Assembly: GCA_016932715.1 (NCBI GenBank)
Contig: JAFGCG010000158.1
Location: 1-64,000 of the forward strand
Origin: Anaerolineales bacterium
GTDB taxonomy: Bacteria > Chloroflexota > Anaerolineae > Anaerolineales > Villigracilaceae
DNA length: 64,000 bases
Direction: 5' to 3'
Numbering within the stretch: the stretch's first letter is position 1; each line of letters begins with the position of its first letter. This document shows, in pieces, positions 36,379 to 45,495 of this stretch. A model generated the notes under the pieces. That model worked only from the letters and a program-made list of their open reading frames with translations. It searched no databases and was not told the origin of the DNA. A program made the position numbers and the translations under genes.

Positions 36379-38897
36379 ATTCCACCTTCCATGATGAAAT
36401 CGATCCGGCCGTTTTCAGGCAGGCTCGGGTTGTTATCCAGGCGAGGGATTTCCAGGCGGTCAAAGGCGATCTTGCCCGCGTCGAATTCTCCGTTCGCAGG
36501 TTTGCCCCAGCGGCGGAAACGATTCGGTTTGCCGGAGACATCCTCCGCATCCACCCACTGCACGCCGGGCACGTCCATGACCAGCGCGATCATCTGGCTC
36601 AGATAAAGCGGCTGTCCGAACGTGAAACGATCGGGATGGAAGAAACCGCGCCGCCCGTCTGGCAGGTCGCTGCTGCTGAAGATCTTCAGCAAATCGGCTT
36701 TGACCTGGGCGCGGTAATAGCCGGGCTTGACGCACACTGTGAAGACGATCTCCAGCGGCACAAAGCGCGGCGCATCCACTTCGATGTCCTGCCCCGCCAT
36801 GCGGAAGCGCTCGAGGAAGGTCAGCAGTTCGCTCTCGAATTGATCATCGACCAGACGCCCGCCCGTGCGGTCGACGGTGTCGAAGACGGTGTACCAGCTC
36901 CCGGTCCAGCGCAGGGTGGCCGCGGCTTTCTGGACCTCGGGATGGCGTTCCGTTACCCTGGCGTAATCCTCGGCGGTGACGGCGCGCTCCTGCACGCGGA
37001 AAGCTTGCGGCGCATACTGCCGCACCTGTTCCAGCGACTCGGGTTCCGTCCCGCCCGAAGCGGGCAGCGGATTGCGCACGGCCTGGATCCCGGCAACGGG
37101 CAGCACAACTCGATGGATGGAGTCTGTACCAACATTACCTGAGGTCCCGTTGCCCACGCGGTAGATCGCCTCGAACGTTGAATCAGGTTTCGGCATGGCT
37201 GCATGAAAACCATCGCCAAAGCGCAAGTGCGCGCGACCGTTATTATCCACCTCGACGGTGAAATGTGAGTCGAAACGATTGCTGGCAAGCAGATCGTGAC
37301 GCGGCCGCCAGGGACGGGTTGCATCGGCGTTCTCGATCAATCGAATGGCGGGCAGCGTATCGCGGATCTGCCATTGGAACGCAGAGACAGCCGGAGCCTG
37401 CGGGTCAAAGACGACCGACTCGTTTTCATCGTCGCGCACCAGTTCGCCGAAGCGGTCATGCGCATGGGCTTGTTGGGTCAAAGGAGCATTTTGAAGCACG
37501 GGTTGAACGAGACGTCCCGCTGTATCCGCACCGATCTTTCCGATCGCCTCATTTGGGATCGTCTGACCATGATCGGCGAGGACGATGTTCCCGCGCGCCA
37601 CGCTCAGATCGAGCAGCAGCTTGGGACCGGTTTCCGTTTCGATTTTCGCGGAGACGCATAACGGGAATGGCAATGCATCTTCCGCATCCCAGCTGATCTC
37701 AGTGATGGGTGTGCCATGCAGAGGGTCAAGCAATGGATCGCCATTAGAATTTTCCGTCATCACTCCTGTCAGGCGGACCGCGTGACGATGAGCCGGATCG
37801 GCGTCGGCAGCCAAGCCTGTGGACGGGCTGATGACTTCTTCGAAGAGGATGACATCTCCGACCCGAAGATCGAGCTGCGGGTCGTTGAGAAGCGTGGCAT
37901 GCGTCGCGCCTTTCGGCAGGCAGCATTCCGTGTCATCCCAGGTGTAGAGGTTGATGGCATTGTGTGCGCTGTGAAGTGTAATGTCATGCAGTGTTTCAAA
38001 GACAACGGGAGACTCGTCTCGCAGAATCTTCTCGTATTCTGCCGGATCGATCGTGCTGGCATCCACCAGGCCGCGCGTCAGCAATGGCGTTCCTGTGGGA
38101 ACAAGCCAGCCGTCCGCGGCAGAACCAGGCTCGACCTCGAAGTGCACCCAGGCGCGGGCATTGCTGCCATCGTGCATGAAGTAATCCAGCAGGCGCGCGT
38201 GACGGCGCAGCGAAATGCGCTGCCGGGCTGTGCCAAGATAAGCTTCGGTCCCCACGGCATCCTGATAGTAGCTCAGATAATCAGCAACATAAGCGACTGC
38301 CTCCACCAACGCGATCTGCAGATCGGCGGGATTGTGTTCGCGCCAATCGGGCATGATCGTGGCGAGACGGTCGAGCATCAGGCGGTGGAAACTGCCGTAG
38401 TCCTTCGCCAGATAATCGATCAACGGCGCGGGCAGATTTTCGGGTGGGCATTCCTCTTCAGGTTTGCAATCGAAATCACTCGGGCATTCCACTTTGAAGG
38501 AAAAGGTCACTGCGGAAAGCTGCGGGTCAAAGCCCGAGGGCGGATCTTCGATCTCTTCACCGACGACGAGGCGCAAGACGTAGTTGGAATAATCACCAGC
38601 CTCGCTCACCTGCAATGTGGCAACGTTATCCGCCACGGTCAATATCTCCACTTCGATGCCTTGAATGCGCACCCCGCCTTCGATCGCAAAATTGTTTTTG
38701 GTCAGCGCAGGAGAAGCAGGCACGCCGTCTGTTTCACCCGGCAGGTTGTGAATGAAATGGACCTCGAGGGTTTTCTGATCTGCCGAGACGACCTCAAGGT
38801 AGTCGATCCCATTCAGGATTGGCGTACCTCCGCTTCCGACTGTGAAGCGGACTGCGTCCCGTCGGTTTTCATTTGAATAGCGATATTGAGTACCCAT
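36375..38897 (-). CDS. Baseplate J-like wedge protein (second copy)
   Basis: An 840-residue J-type baseplate protein, distinct from its downstream neighbour. It has PLIDYLAKDYGSFHRLMLDRLA, HNPADLQIALVEAVAYVADYLSYYQD, RRHARLLDYFMHDG, then ARLRFGDGF-like HLRFGDGFHAAMPKPDSTFEA and QEVRAVTAEDYARV-like QERAVTAEDYARVTERHPE. These match the baseplate assembly family paired with the larger J protein. An extra N-terminal domain of about 130 residues (VGSGGTPILNGIDYLEVV) and a CPSDFDCKPEEECPPEN cysteine-rich segment precede the core. It lies 5 bp after the gp25-like gene. Confidence 0.88.
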   Translation of the reverse strand: MGTQYRYSNENRRDAVRFTVGSGGTPILNGIDYLEVVSADQKTLEVHFIHNLPGETDGVPASPALTKNNFAIEGGVRIQGIEVEILTVADNVATLQVSEAGDYSNYVLRLVVGEEIEDPPSGFDPQLSAVTFSFKVECPSDFDCKPEEECPPENLPAPLIDYLAKDYGSFHRLMLDRLATIMPDWREHNPADLQIALVEAVAYVADYLSYYQDAVGTEAYLGTARQRISLRRHARLLDYFMHDGSNARAWVHFEVEPGSAADGWLVPTGTPLLTRGLVDASTIDPAEYEKILRDESPVVFETLHDITLHSAHNAINLYTWDDTECCLPKGATHATLLNDPQLDLRVGDVILFEEVISPSTGLAADADPAHRHAVRLTGVMTENSNGDPLLDPLHGTPITEISWDAEDALPFPLCVSAKIETETGPKLLLDLSVARGNIVLADHGQTIPNEAIGKIGADTAGRLVQPVLQNAPLTQQAHAHDRFGELVRDDENESVVFDPQAPAVSAFQWQIRDTLPAIRLIENADATRPWRPRHDLLASNRFDSHFTVEVDNNGRAHLRFGDGFHAAMPKPDSTFEAIYRVGNGTSGNVGTDSIHRVVLPVAGIQAVRNPLPASGGTEPESLEQVRQYAPQAFRVQERAVTAEDYARVTERHPEVQKAAATLRWTGSWYTVFDTVDRTGGRLVDDQFESELLTFLERFRMAGQDIEVDAPRFVPLEIVFTVCVKPGYYRAQVKADLLKIFSSSDLPDGRRGFFHPDRFTFGQPLYLSQMIALVMDVPGVQWVDAEDVSGKPNRFRRWGKPANGEFDAGKIAFDRLEIPRLDNNPSLPENGRIDFIMEGGM

Positions 38898-38902
38898 AAA
38901 AA

Positions 38903-39259
38903 CTATACCTGTCTTTCGAACTGCGCCGTTTGCGTTTGCTGTGTGCGCCGCAAGGTGTAACTGACGTTGACGCGCAGAGTTGAATCCTGGCTTTCGATGG
39001 TCACTGCATTCACCTGGATCACGTCACCCAGCCATTGCTGGAGTGAACCCTGCACGATGTATTGCGTGGCCGCCGCCAGTTCGTTGCTGTTCGGCGCGAA
39101 CACAAGCTGCAATAATCCACAGCCAAATGTCGGCCGGTTGACCCGTTCACCGGGGGCGGTAAACAACACTTCCTCGATCATGTCGCGCACGTGATCCTCA
39201 TAACTGGTCGCGGCCGTGCGGCCGCGTGCATCGGTGTGAAATGGAAAGTCAATATTCAT
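38903..39259 (-). CDS. GPW/gp25-like baseplate wedge protein
   Basis: A 118-residue gp25/gpW family protein. The family start IDFPFHTDARGRTAATSYEDH and the core VRDMIEEVLFTAPGERVNRP with FGCGLLQLVFAPNSNELAAA are clear. In phage T4, gp25 nucleates the sheath on the baseplate, and the counterpart here should join sheath and wedge. It is tightly packed with the PAAR-like gene (7 bp) and the J-like gene (5 bp). Confidence 0.92.
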   Translation of the reverse strand: MNIDFPFHTDARGRTAATSYEDHVRDMIEEVLFTAPGERVNRPTFGCGLLQLVFAPNSNELAAATQYIVQGSLQQWLGDVIQVNAVTIESQDSTLRVNVSYTLRRTQQTQTAQFERQV

Positions 39260-39266
39260 CGGGTCC

Positions 39267-39587
39267 TCACATTCCGATCACACGCGGCTGGGTAAAGACA
39301 ACCGTAACGGGTGTGCCGTTGGGCACACAAACCGCCTGGCTGTCCATCAACAGCACAGGCGCTCCCATCGCCAGCACGCGCGTCGCGCCGACGACCCAGT
39401 TCGCGGTGATACACGGGCTGGGCGAACCCGACACATTGAACGGGCAGCCTGTCACCGTGTGCGGAGCTGCCAGGGTCACGGCGGGCTGTCCGCTCAAAAG
39501 CACGCGTGGGACGGGTGCGGTCGGCATGGCGGGCGCACCGTGTGCACAAAGGATGATCGAGCCAGCGTTCAGTAAAGGTCCAGGCAT
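39267..39587 (-). CDS. PAAR-like spike-tip protein
   Basis: A 106-residue Gly/Pro/Val-rich protein made of short beta segments, in the place where eCIS loci encode the spike tip. It has MPGPLLNAGSIILCAHGA at the start and TGCPFNVSGSPSPCITANW in the middle. C14, H16, H43 and C48 (also C59 and C87) could bind a metal ion as in PAAR proteins, which use His and Cys to hold zinc or iron at the tip. The match to canonical PAAR repeats is weak, so the call rests on size, composition and position. Confidence 0.65.
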   Translation of the reverse strand: MPGPLLNAGSIILCAHGAPAMPTAPVPRVLLSGQPAVTLAAPHTVTGCPFNVSGSPSPCITANWVVGATRVLAMGAPVLLMDSQAVCVPNGTPVTVVFTQPRVIGM

Positions 39588-39631
39588 TGTTCACTCTCTA
39601 ACTCACCTGTACAAAAAGGTGCCAATCTAAA

Positions 39632-39740
39632 CCGCGAAGGCACAAAGGGCGCGAAGATTTTTCCTCCTTCGCGAAGAAAGAAACTTCTTTGGGTTCTCCC
39701 CGGCACCGAACCACCGGGGCGGTGTCGCGTCTTCGCGGTG
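39632..39740. repeat. Palindromic repeat inside the eCIS operon with CCCCGGCACC insert
   Basis: The outer arms CCGCGAAGG and CTTCGCGG surround GGGCGCGAAG/CTTCGCGAAG. The right half carries TCTCCCCGGCACC...CCGGGGCGGTG, the same kind of insert as at 26093-26120. It fills the 180-bp gap between the PAAR-like and spike genes. Confidence 0.7.
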
Positions 39741-39767
39741 AAAAAGTGTGACTGCATGAACATATCC

Positions 39768-40313
39768 TCAGGTAATCGTCAACGCACCGGCGTTGATATC
39801 CACGGCCGGACCGACCATCGAGAGGATGGCACCCTTGCCATTCGAGATGGTGATGCCTACATCGGTCACCATGATCATCGCGCCCGTGGTCGTTTTGATC
39901 GTAATGCCAATGGCCGGGTTGTCGCTGATGATGATGCTATTCTGCAATGGTGTTTGCAGGGTGATGGCTGGGACGGGCGGTGGAGAAAGCAGAGCCGTCG
40001 CTGGGACCTCCGCCGCCGATCCCCAGTAGCATCCGGTCCAGATGGGGTGATCGGGGTCGCCGTGCTCGAACTCGACCCACACGCCCGCTCCGATGATCGG
40101 GACTGCGAACACGCCCATCTGGATCCCGCCTACCGGCAGGCAGGGCATTGCCCAACTGGTTGGAGCCACGCTCGAAACATCCGGGACGATTACCTGGATG
40201 CGACCCATCTGCATGGGGTCGATATTGTTGAGTACTGTGCCGCGATATTTTCCAAAATATCGTTTTGGAAGCTGGGTTTCAACGGCCAGATTTGCCTGAG
40301 ATTCTGTCGCCAT
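39768..40313 (-). CDS. Spike protein, gp5/VgrG-type OB-fold (phage baseplate assembly protein V)
   Basis: A 181-residue short spike. Residues about 17-100 form the gp5/VgrG OB-fold: KRYFGKYRGTVLNNIDPMQMG, RIQVIVPDVSS, WAMPCLPVGG, GVWVEFEHGDPDHPIWTGCYWG. The remaining 70 residues have alternating hydrophobic beta strands (SIIISDNPAIGITIKTTTGA, MIMVTDVGITISNGKGA) like the start of a trimeric needle. No lysozyme domain is present, unlike T4 gp5, so it pierces without visible cell-wall hydrolysis. It sits 10 bp after the gpD-like gene, its structural partner. Confidence 0.88.
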   Translation of the reverse strand: MATESQANLAVETQLPKRYFGKYRGTVLNNIDPMQMGRIQVIVPDVSSVAPTSWAMPCLPVGGIQMGVFAVPIIGAGVWVEFEHGDPDHPIWTGCYWGSAAEVPATALLSPPPVPAITLQTPLQNSIIISDNPAIGITIKTTTGAMIMVTDVGITISNGKGAILSMVGPAVDINAGALTIT

Positions 40314-40323
40314 ATTCCTCCGA

Positions 40324-41451
40324 TCAGACCGGCACGACTGGTACTGTGGACACCAGTCCGTTGCGGGCCAGTTTGAAATCCTGTTTGTATTCGCCGCGCT
40401 TGATCTTATGTTTGACTTCCGTCACGTAATACAGACCGTCGAAGGCCGTTCCCGCGCCGCGCACGCCGACAAGCTGGCGCGCCTTGAGGACACGTCCATA
40501 GCGCAGCACATCCAGTGAACCGGAACCAAAGACCGCGTCCGAGCTTTGGGCAGCCTTGGTCAACCCGATCACCGCCGCCTGGAGAGGATTGAGGTTGGCG
40601 GTCTCGGAGATGAAGTCAAAATTTTTCGGGAATGGGATAATGGCGCCGAGAGGTGGATTTAGCGGCGTGATATCGGGAACGGGGATTGGGATGGGAGCTT
40701 TCGAGTTGGGCTCCTGGATCATCAGGATCGGCATGCGCTTCTTTTCCGGGTCGAAGGTGAAGCTCAACGACTCGACGTTGGTCAGTGCATCCATGTTCGT
40801 GTTCAAGGCGGGCTGCGGCGCGCCCACTTTGATCTCCGGGCCCCAGTAGGCGGTGTTCATGCCGGGCATGGGCCCGGGCTCGAGATAGAAAACATAACCG
40901 ACGCGGTCCGCCAGGGCTTTGACGTATTCCAGGTCCTTGCCCTGATGACGCGGAATCTCGAAGACCGGGATAGGCACATCGATCAGGATGCTGGGGATAA
41001 CCAGCGGGATGATGCCCAGAAAGGCATACTTTGCCAGGATCACCAGCACGCGCGCCTCCGGCGGCATGGCCGGGTACGGGAAGCCGCTGAAGTCGATGTA
41101 GTTCATCACGGCGGTCAGGTCTTCGCCGGTGAGGGTCAGCGTGGCTTTGCCGTTTTCGGTGCCCGGCGTGACCTCGTGATTGGTGATCACACCGTCCATC
41201 AGCACATTGGGAGAACCGTTGATCGTGGCGATCAGAATCACGCGCATGATCGGAGGAAGGCTCCCGCCGCTCAGCAGGAAGATCGTTTGCAGCGGGGAAC
41301 GGGTGCTGATCGAAAACGACAACTGGAATCCACTGGCGCGCCCCGAGGCAGTGGTGATCTCGACGCTGGTGAGCGCATCGAGCACGTCCGGGGGGACCGG
41401 CACCGGCACACCGGGACCAACCATGAGCGTCAGATTGATTCCCTTAATCAC
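40324..41451 (-). CDS. Late control protein D-like baseplate hub (gpD/gp27)
   Basis: A 375-residue protein of the phage late control gene D family, the hub that links the inner tube to the spike. Features include PPDVLDALTSVEITTASGRASGFQLSF, MDGVITNHEVTPG, TLTLTGEDLTAVM, a GKDLEYVKALADRVGYVFYLEPGP segment typical of gpD, and a C-terminal YGRVLKARQLVGVRGAGTAFDGLYYV. It overlaps the LysM gene by 8 bp and is followed by the spike gene, giving the usual hub-spike order. Confidence 0.88.
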   Translation of the reverse strand: MIKGINLTLMVGPGVPVPVPPDVLDALTSVEITTASGRASGFQLSFSISTRSPLQTIFLLSGGSLPPIMRVILIATINGSPNVLMDGVITNHEVTPGTENGKATLTLTGEDLTAVMNYIDFSGFPYPAMPPEARVLVILAKYAFLGIIPLVIPSILIDVPIPVFEIPRHQGKDLEYVKALADRVGYVFYLEPGPMPGMNTAYWGPEIKVGAPQPALNTNMDALTNVESLSFTFDPEKKRMPILMIQEPNSKAPIPIPVPDITPLNPPLGAIIPFPKNFDFISETANLNPLQAAVIGLTKAAQSSDAVFGSGSLDVLRYGRVLKARQLVGVRGAGTAFDGLYYVTEVKHKIKRGEYKQDFKLARNGLVSTVPVVPV

Positions 41452-41806
41452 CCTGACCTCCGGGGATGCCTTCTGGCAGGGTAATACGGATCTTGCGCCC
41501 GAGGGTCTCTGTCAGTTCATCGGGTTTCATCGCACCGTTGGAGTCACAGAGCTGCCAGAACAGTTCGGGGTCGCCGATCAGGCGCGCCGCGAGATTGTCG
41601 AGGCGGTCGCCCTCGGTAACGGTGTACTCCTGAAGCAGGGCAAACCGCTCGGGAGACGGGACCCAGCGCCGGCGCAGGTAGATCGTCACGTTCCCATCGG
41701 GAGTTTCCAGCGTTGCCGTCTGGATATTGCTGTAGCGGCTGTTGGGCGGGAAGGGATTGACCCTGACCGCGCCGAACCCCAATAGATTTTGGATCGGGTC
41801 GCTCAC
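41444..41806 (-). CDS. LysM-domain baseplate adaptor (tail protein X-like)
   Basis: A 120-residue protein whose C-terminal half is LysM-like: EYTVTEGDRLDNLAARLIGD, PELFWQLCDSNGAMKP, and a closing RIRITLPEG. Small proteins of this type (phage gpX, T4 gp53) clamp the hub or wedges. The N-terminal 55 residues (YSNIQTATLETPDGNVTIYLRRRW) are beta-rich. It overlaps both neighbours (4 and 8 bp), so its amount is likely tied to theirs. Confidence 0.8.
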   Translation of the reverse strand: MSDPIQNLLGFGAVRVNPFPPNSRYSNIQTATLETPDGNVTIYLRRRWVPSPERFALLQEYTVTEGDRLDNLAARLIGDPELFWQLCDSNGAMKPDELTETLGRKIRITLPEGIPGGQGD

Positions 41807-42462
41807 GGGATACCTCCTAAACCTAACGTCGCCAATGAACCGCTCTGGCTCAGTGCCGCCAACGCTTCCTTTTGCTGCTGGTAAACCATGAACAGGCTGC
41901 CGCCTTTGGCGTCAAAGCCAAGATCATCGATACTCAGCACGCGCATCCCCAGGCTCACCTTGGCGCGGATAGGGTTGAGGGATGGATCGAATGCCTCCTC
42001 CGTGATGCTGAAATCCGTGATGCGAACCGGCAGGACGCGGTTCTTGCTCCAGATGAAAAGCGCCAGCGGAGCCTGCATGGGCGCAATTTCCAGCGTGCCC
42101 GATTGCGCCAACGCGTTGGTCGCCTGCAACTGGGCGCTGGTGGGATAGACGATCAATTCCAGCGCGGCGAGCTGCGGATGGATGCCAACCTGCCCAGCCG
42201 ATGAGTCGCCGCGTTCGAGTTGGTCGGTGGCGTCGATCTCTGCGTCCAGCTTGAGCGTTTCCACCGGCGGGCCTTTGAGCCGCATCGCGTCGGACCGATC
42301 GCCGCCTTCGCTGGCGGTCTGTAGTGTCTTCGGCTGCAGCGTACGGCTCAACGTGTCCGGGTTGTATTGCAGCACGATGACGCGCTGGATCGCAGAGGAT
42401 TCCGGGTCGATCAAAACGATCCCGCCTTTGAGCACGGGAGGAGAACCGGGGAATGTGGTCAT
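41803..42462 (-). CDS. CIS tube protein (Afp7/Pvc7-like)
   Basis: A 219-residue protein of the contractile-injection-system tube/baseplate family. It has KGGIVLIDPESSAIQRVIVLQYNPDTLSRTL at the start, ETLKLDAEIDATDQLE and a C-terminal VLPVRITDFSITEEAFDPSLNPIRAKVSLGM. These segments are the standard hallmarks. The protein connects inner tube and hub. No LysM follows in the same chain; LysM is supplied by the next gene, which overlaps by 4 bp. Confidence 0.88.
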   Translation of the reverse strand: MTTFPGSPPVLKGGIVLIDPESSAIQRVIVLQYNPDTLSRTLQPKTLQTASEGGDRSDAMRLKGPPVETLKLDAEIDATDQLERGDSSAGQVGIHPQLAALELIVYPTSAQLQATNALAQSGTLEIAPMQAPLALFIWSKNRVLPVRITDFSITEEAFDPSLNPIRAKVSLGMRVLSIDDLGFDAKGGSLFMVYQQQKEALAALSQSGSLATLGLGGIP

Positions 42463-42498
42463 AAGTATGTCCTTTGTATCATTTCAATTCTTCCAAGC

Positions 42499-44442
42499 TC
42501 ATTTGACAATCGATATAACTTTCATCCAGACAGCCTCGAACCCGGCTTGACCAGCCTTGTCAATAATAGTTTTGGTGTATCCTAACGATTCGAGATACGC
42601 CATCCATTTCTGATTGACCACAGTATGGACGATGACCTGAGCTTCTTTCGCTCCGGCTTCCTTGGCCACCTGGACAGCAGCCTGTTCCAGAGCGACCTGC
42701 ATCGCTCTTCCCTGCCCGGCCACCCGGCCCACGTTCTGGATAAATGTGTATTCGACCGCCAGTGTCCCTCCCCTGCGGCTGACGATTACTTTGCCAAATG
42801 AAACACCTCCAACAATGATTTCTTCCACTGCGCCGCCTTTGGACAACACCGCGGAAAGTTTCTCGACCATTTTGGCTAGCAGTCCCTCGGAAGCCGAGGC
42901 AGATTTGGTCGCGGCAGCTTTTGCAAGAGCACCACCCGGGAGGAAACTGTAGATTTCCAATACCCTCTTGAACGCTGTGAAGACTTTGACTCCTCCCTTG
43001 GATGTCTCGTCCATCAGCTTGCCATATTCCTTTTCGGACTGCATCAGCATCTGGCACAGGATGGGCGCGGTGCGGGTATTGACCTGGGTCGGCACGATCC
43101 GTTTGCTGGCAGACTCGACTTTGAAGGTCACGGTTCGCGTCAACTGATCAAGCACTTCACTGGATTTCGTGCCGGCTGGCGGCTTAACCTCCATGCCTCT
43201 TGGAATATATTTGAATGTGCCGGGTTCATCTGAAACGACGCCGATGTGACTCGTACTCGGTGTACGGTAGTCCACCCCTTCGAATGGAGCCTTGACATAT
43301 GGTGGGACAAGTCCCAGTTCCAGTTTGCTGCCATCCTCGTAAAAAACGTGCGCTTCCTGGGCAGCGTAAAATTCCATCCTCTTTATGTTGTTGTCGATAT
43401 ACTTGTCGTCCGCCATGATCTCGTTGGCAGATCTCTTGAGCGGGTCGACGGCTCCGCCAGCCTGTTTCTGAGGTTCGGCCTTTTGAGGTACAGGAGCGGG
43501 CGCACACTTTGTGCGGTCGAACGGTTTTGCGCCCGGGTTGACCTTCAGGTAATCCGGCTCGGTCAGCAGGGCAACGTTCGAACAGGGACCGACACCCGGT
43601 CCATTGACCGCGGCCTTGTGCAGTTCGGCGATCAGTCTCGGATCGCCCAGGTCTTTCAACCTCGCACGGATTGTCTTTGTGGACTCGCCGTTGAGATGTC
43701 TGGCAGCCGTGTACCAATCGCGCGGCTTCTGGTTCATGGCTTTGAGATAGGTTTCGATGCTGCGCTGCACTAACCTGGGTTGTGCAGGTGGTATGCCTGC
43801 TGCGCCGCTTTGCTGCACAACATGCGTCAATTCATGAGCTAATAATTGCCTCCCGGTCTGTGTAGCGGGAGCATATCTGCCTGGACCAAAAACAATATCC
43901 TGTCCAACGGTGTACGCCAGGGCATTGACCGCCTGGGCCGATTCAGCAGCACGTGCATCGCTGTGCACTCGCACACCACCAAATTGATGTCCGAGGCGGC
44001 TCTCGAAGAACTCGCGCGTCCCCGGGTCCAGCGGCCGACCGGAGGAACGCAGGACATCCTCCACAAGCGGTGGCGCTTCCTGCAAGCCTGCCTGCGCATC
44101 CATCACGCGTCCCTGCACCGCGCGTGGACTCTGTTTGAGGAAAGCATCCGGAGATTTTTGTGTTTGCATGACTTCGTTACTGATCTGTTCGGCTTCGCGT
44201 TCATAGGGATCGTCTGGCTGGTTAATCTGAAGCTTGGGTTGAACGATAATGGGAGGTCGCGAACCGGGGTGGATGCTGATGTTGCTGAAGTTGTGACCCG
44301 AGCGCGGTTCTATGCTGGATCGCGTCGCCATGTCCAGCGGCCGGCCCGGTGAGCTCAATACATCCCGGACAATGGCTGGTACGCGGTCCGTGAAGGCAGG
44401 CGCGTGCGAAAGGAATCGATGGAGGAGCCGAAACATGCTCAT
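42499..44442 (-). CDS. DUF4157 protein with duplicated domain and GNAT-like C-terminus (cargo candidate)
   Basis: I take the ATG at 44442, which overlaps the upstream stop as ATGA, giving 647 residues; a longer frame exists but its extra 35 residues overlap the preceding gene. Residues 21-59 are a degenerate first DUF4157 start (VRDVLSSPGRPLDMAT, NISIHPG), then DPYEREAEQISNEVM, then a complete DUF4157 at about 125-212 with HELTHVVQQ (H203). The middle (about 215-520) is unassigned. The last 110 residues (GGTLAVEYTFIQNVG, ALEQAAVQVAKEAGA, HTVVNQKWMAYLESLGY) read like the C-terminal half of a GNAT fold. It may be an injected enzyme; that is inference. Confidence 0.78.
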   Translation of the reverse strand: MSMFRLLHRFLSHAPAFTDRVPAIVRDVLSSPGRPLDMATRSSIEPRSGHNFSNISIHPGSRPPIIVQPKLQINQPDDPYEREAEQISNEVMQTQKSPDAFLKQSPRAVQGRVMDAQAGLQEAPPLVEDVLRSSGRPLDPGTREFFESRLGHQFGGVRVHSDARAAESAQAVNALAYTVGQDIVFGPGRYAPATQTGRQLLAHELTHVVQQSGAAGIPPAQPRLVQRSIETYLKAMNQKPRDWYTAARHLNGESTKTIRARLKDLGDPRLIAELHKAAVNGPGVGPCSNVALLTEPDYLKVNPGAKPFDRTKCAPAPVPQKAEPQKQAGGAVDPLKRSANEIMADDKYIDNNIKRMEFYAAQEAHVFYEDGSKLELGLVPPYVKAPFEGVDYRTPSTSHIGVVSDEPGTFKYIPRGMEVKPPAGTKSSEVLDQLTRTVTFKVESASKRIVPTQVNTRTAPILCQMLMQSEKEYGKLMDETSKGGVKVFTAFKRVLEIYSFLPGGALAKAAATKSASASEGLLAKMVEKLSAVLSKGGAVEEIIVGGVSFGKVIVSRRGGTLAVEYTFIQNVGRVAGQGRAMQVALEQAAVQVAKEAGAKEAQVIVHTVVNQKWMAYLESLGYTKTIIDKAGQAGFEAVWMKVISIVK

Positions 44443-45485
44443 GGATTCGGCCCTCTTCCGCCATTTCCGGATGGAACGCTCCCGGCAGGCTTCGAACTCT
44501 GACACTTGCGTTTCGTCAGGACCAGATCGCGTTCCGGTCCGACGCACTTATAGTCGTACCAGCACAAGGGACGGTCGGGCGGCGGGTTCATGGTATTGAT
44601 CGGAGCCACACTGACAATGATCTCGGTCTTTTTCACGAGCACCCGGATCGGGGTCCCGTCGCTGAAGTGCGCCGTGCAGGCGAACTCGCCTGTGGGGAGG
44701 AAGAGGTCACATTCGATCCTCTCCACGACACCGCGGTCGCCAGCCAGTTCTGTCCGCACATAAAGCTCCGCGGCTCGCTTGGTTGTGCTTTCGCGATCGC
44801 TAAGCCAGCCTGCACACAGATCTTCCGAGTCTTTCGTGCCACTACCGGTTTGTGGAATGGCCTCTTCCACGGCTCGCTGTAAGGTGTTGGCCGTTTGTGC
44901 CCATCCTGCAAGCGGATTGGCGCTTCCGATCGAATGCGCGCTGGCTTCAGCCTGGTGTTCGAACAAATCGTCCGGCGCGCCCACGCGCAGCGCGCTGCCG
45001 GGCTGAAATGCCACGCCGCGCTGTTGCGCAACATGGGTCAGTTCGTGTGCCAGCAGTCTTTGTCCCTGTGGAGTTGCAGGAGCATACTGTCCCGCGCCAA
45101 AGACCACGTCGCGTCCGACCGTGTAAGCCAGCGCGTTCACCGCCCGCGCGGACTCAGCGGCTCTGGCATCCGTATGCACCCGCACCTGGCTGAAGTCGTG
45201 GCCGAAGCGCGGCTCCATGAAAGCGCGCGTCTGTGCATCGAGCGATTGACCGGGGAAACGCAGCACATCATGCACAATGACTGGCGCCATGTTGATCGGC
45301 CGCAGATCTGCCGCGGCGCGCTGAACAGTGCCCTGTCGCTTTTTGCGGCATTCCTCACACTCCCCGGAGTGTCCGGGCGTGCCTCCACAGACACACTTGC
45401 GCTGGAGAAGATGCGCAGGTCGGGGCGCGCCTGGGGGAGGTTGCGTCTCGAAAATCCTGGAATATGGCTGCATTTGCATAGTCAT
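44439..45485 (-). CDS. DUF4157 protein with CxC...CxxC N-terminal tag (cargo candidate)
   Basis: A 348-residue protein from the ATG at 45485, preceded by GGAGA. An upstream in-frame ATG at 45530 would run into the previous gene. The N-terminal tag LLQRKCVCGG...GECEECRKKR has C31, C33, C43 and C46. DUF4157 spans about 68-155 with HELTHVAQQ (H147). After it comes DDLFEHQAEASAHSIG, the EAD-type helix. The C-terminal 150 residues include GWLSDRESTTKRAAELYVR, IECDLFLPTGEFACTAHF and a cysteine-containing tail (CWYDYKCV, KRKCQSS). No known toxin motif is visible. Confidence 0.8.
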   Translation of the reverse strand: MTMQMQPYSRIFETQPPPGAPRPAHLLQRKCVCGGTPGHSGECEECRKKRQGTVQRAAADLRPINMAPVIVHDVLRFPGQSLDAQTRAFMEPRFGHDFSQVRVHTDARAAESARAVNALAYTVGRDVVFGAGQYAPATPQGQRLLAHELTHVAQQRGVAFQPGSALRVGAPDDLFEHQAEASAHSIGSANPLAGWAQTANTLQRAVEEAIPQTGSGTKDSEDLCAGWLSDRESTTKRAAELYVRTELAGDRGVVERIECDLFLPTGEFACTAHFSDGTPIRVLVKKTEIIVSVAPINTMNPPPDRPLCWYDYKCVGPERDLVLTKRKCQSSKPAGSVPSGNGGRGPNP

Positions 45486-45495
45486 TCTCCAGACC

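Noticed and set aside
44443-44547. N-terminal extension of the DUF4157/GNAT-like protein
   Set aside because: The extra 35 residues overlap the coding end of the previous gene and are charged and unpatterned. The ATGA overlap at 44439-44442 gives the natural start.
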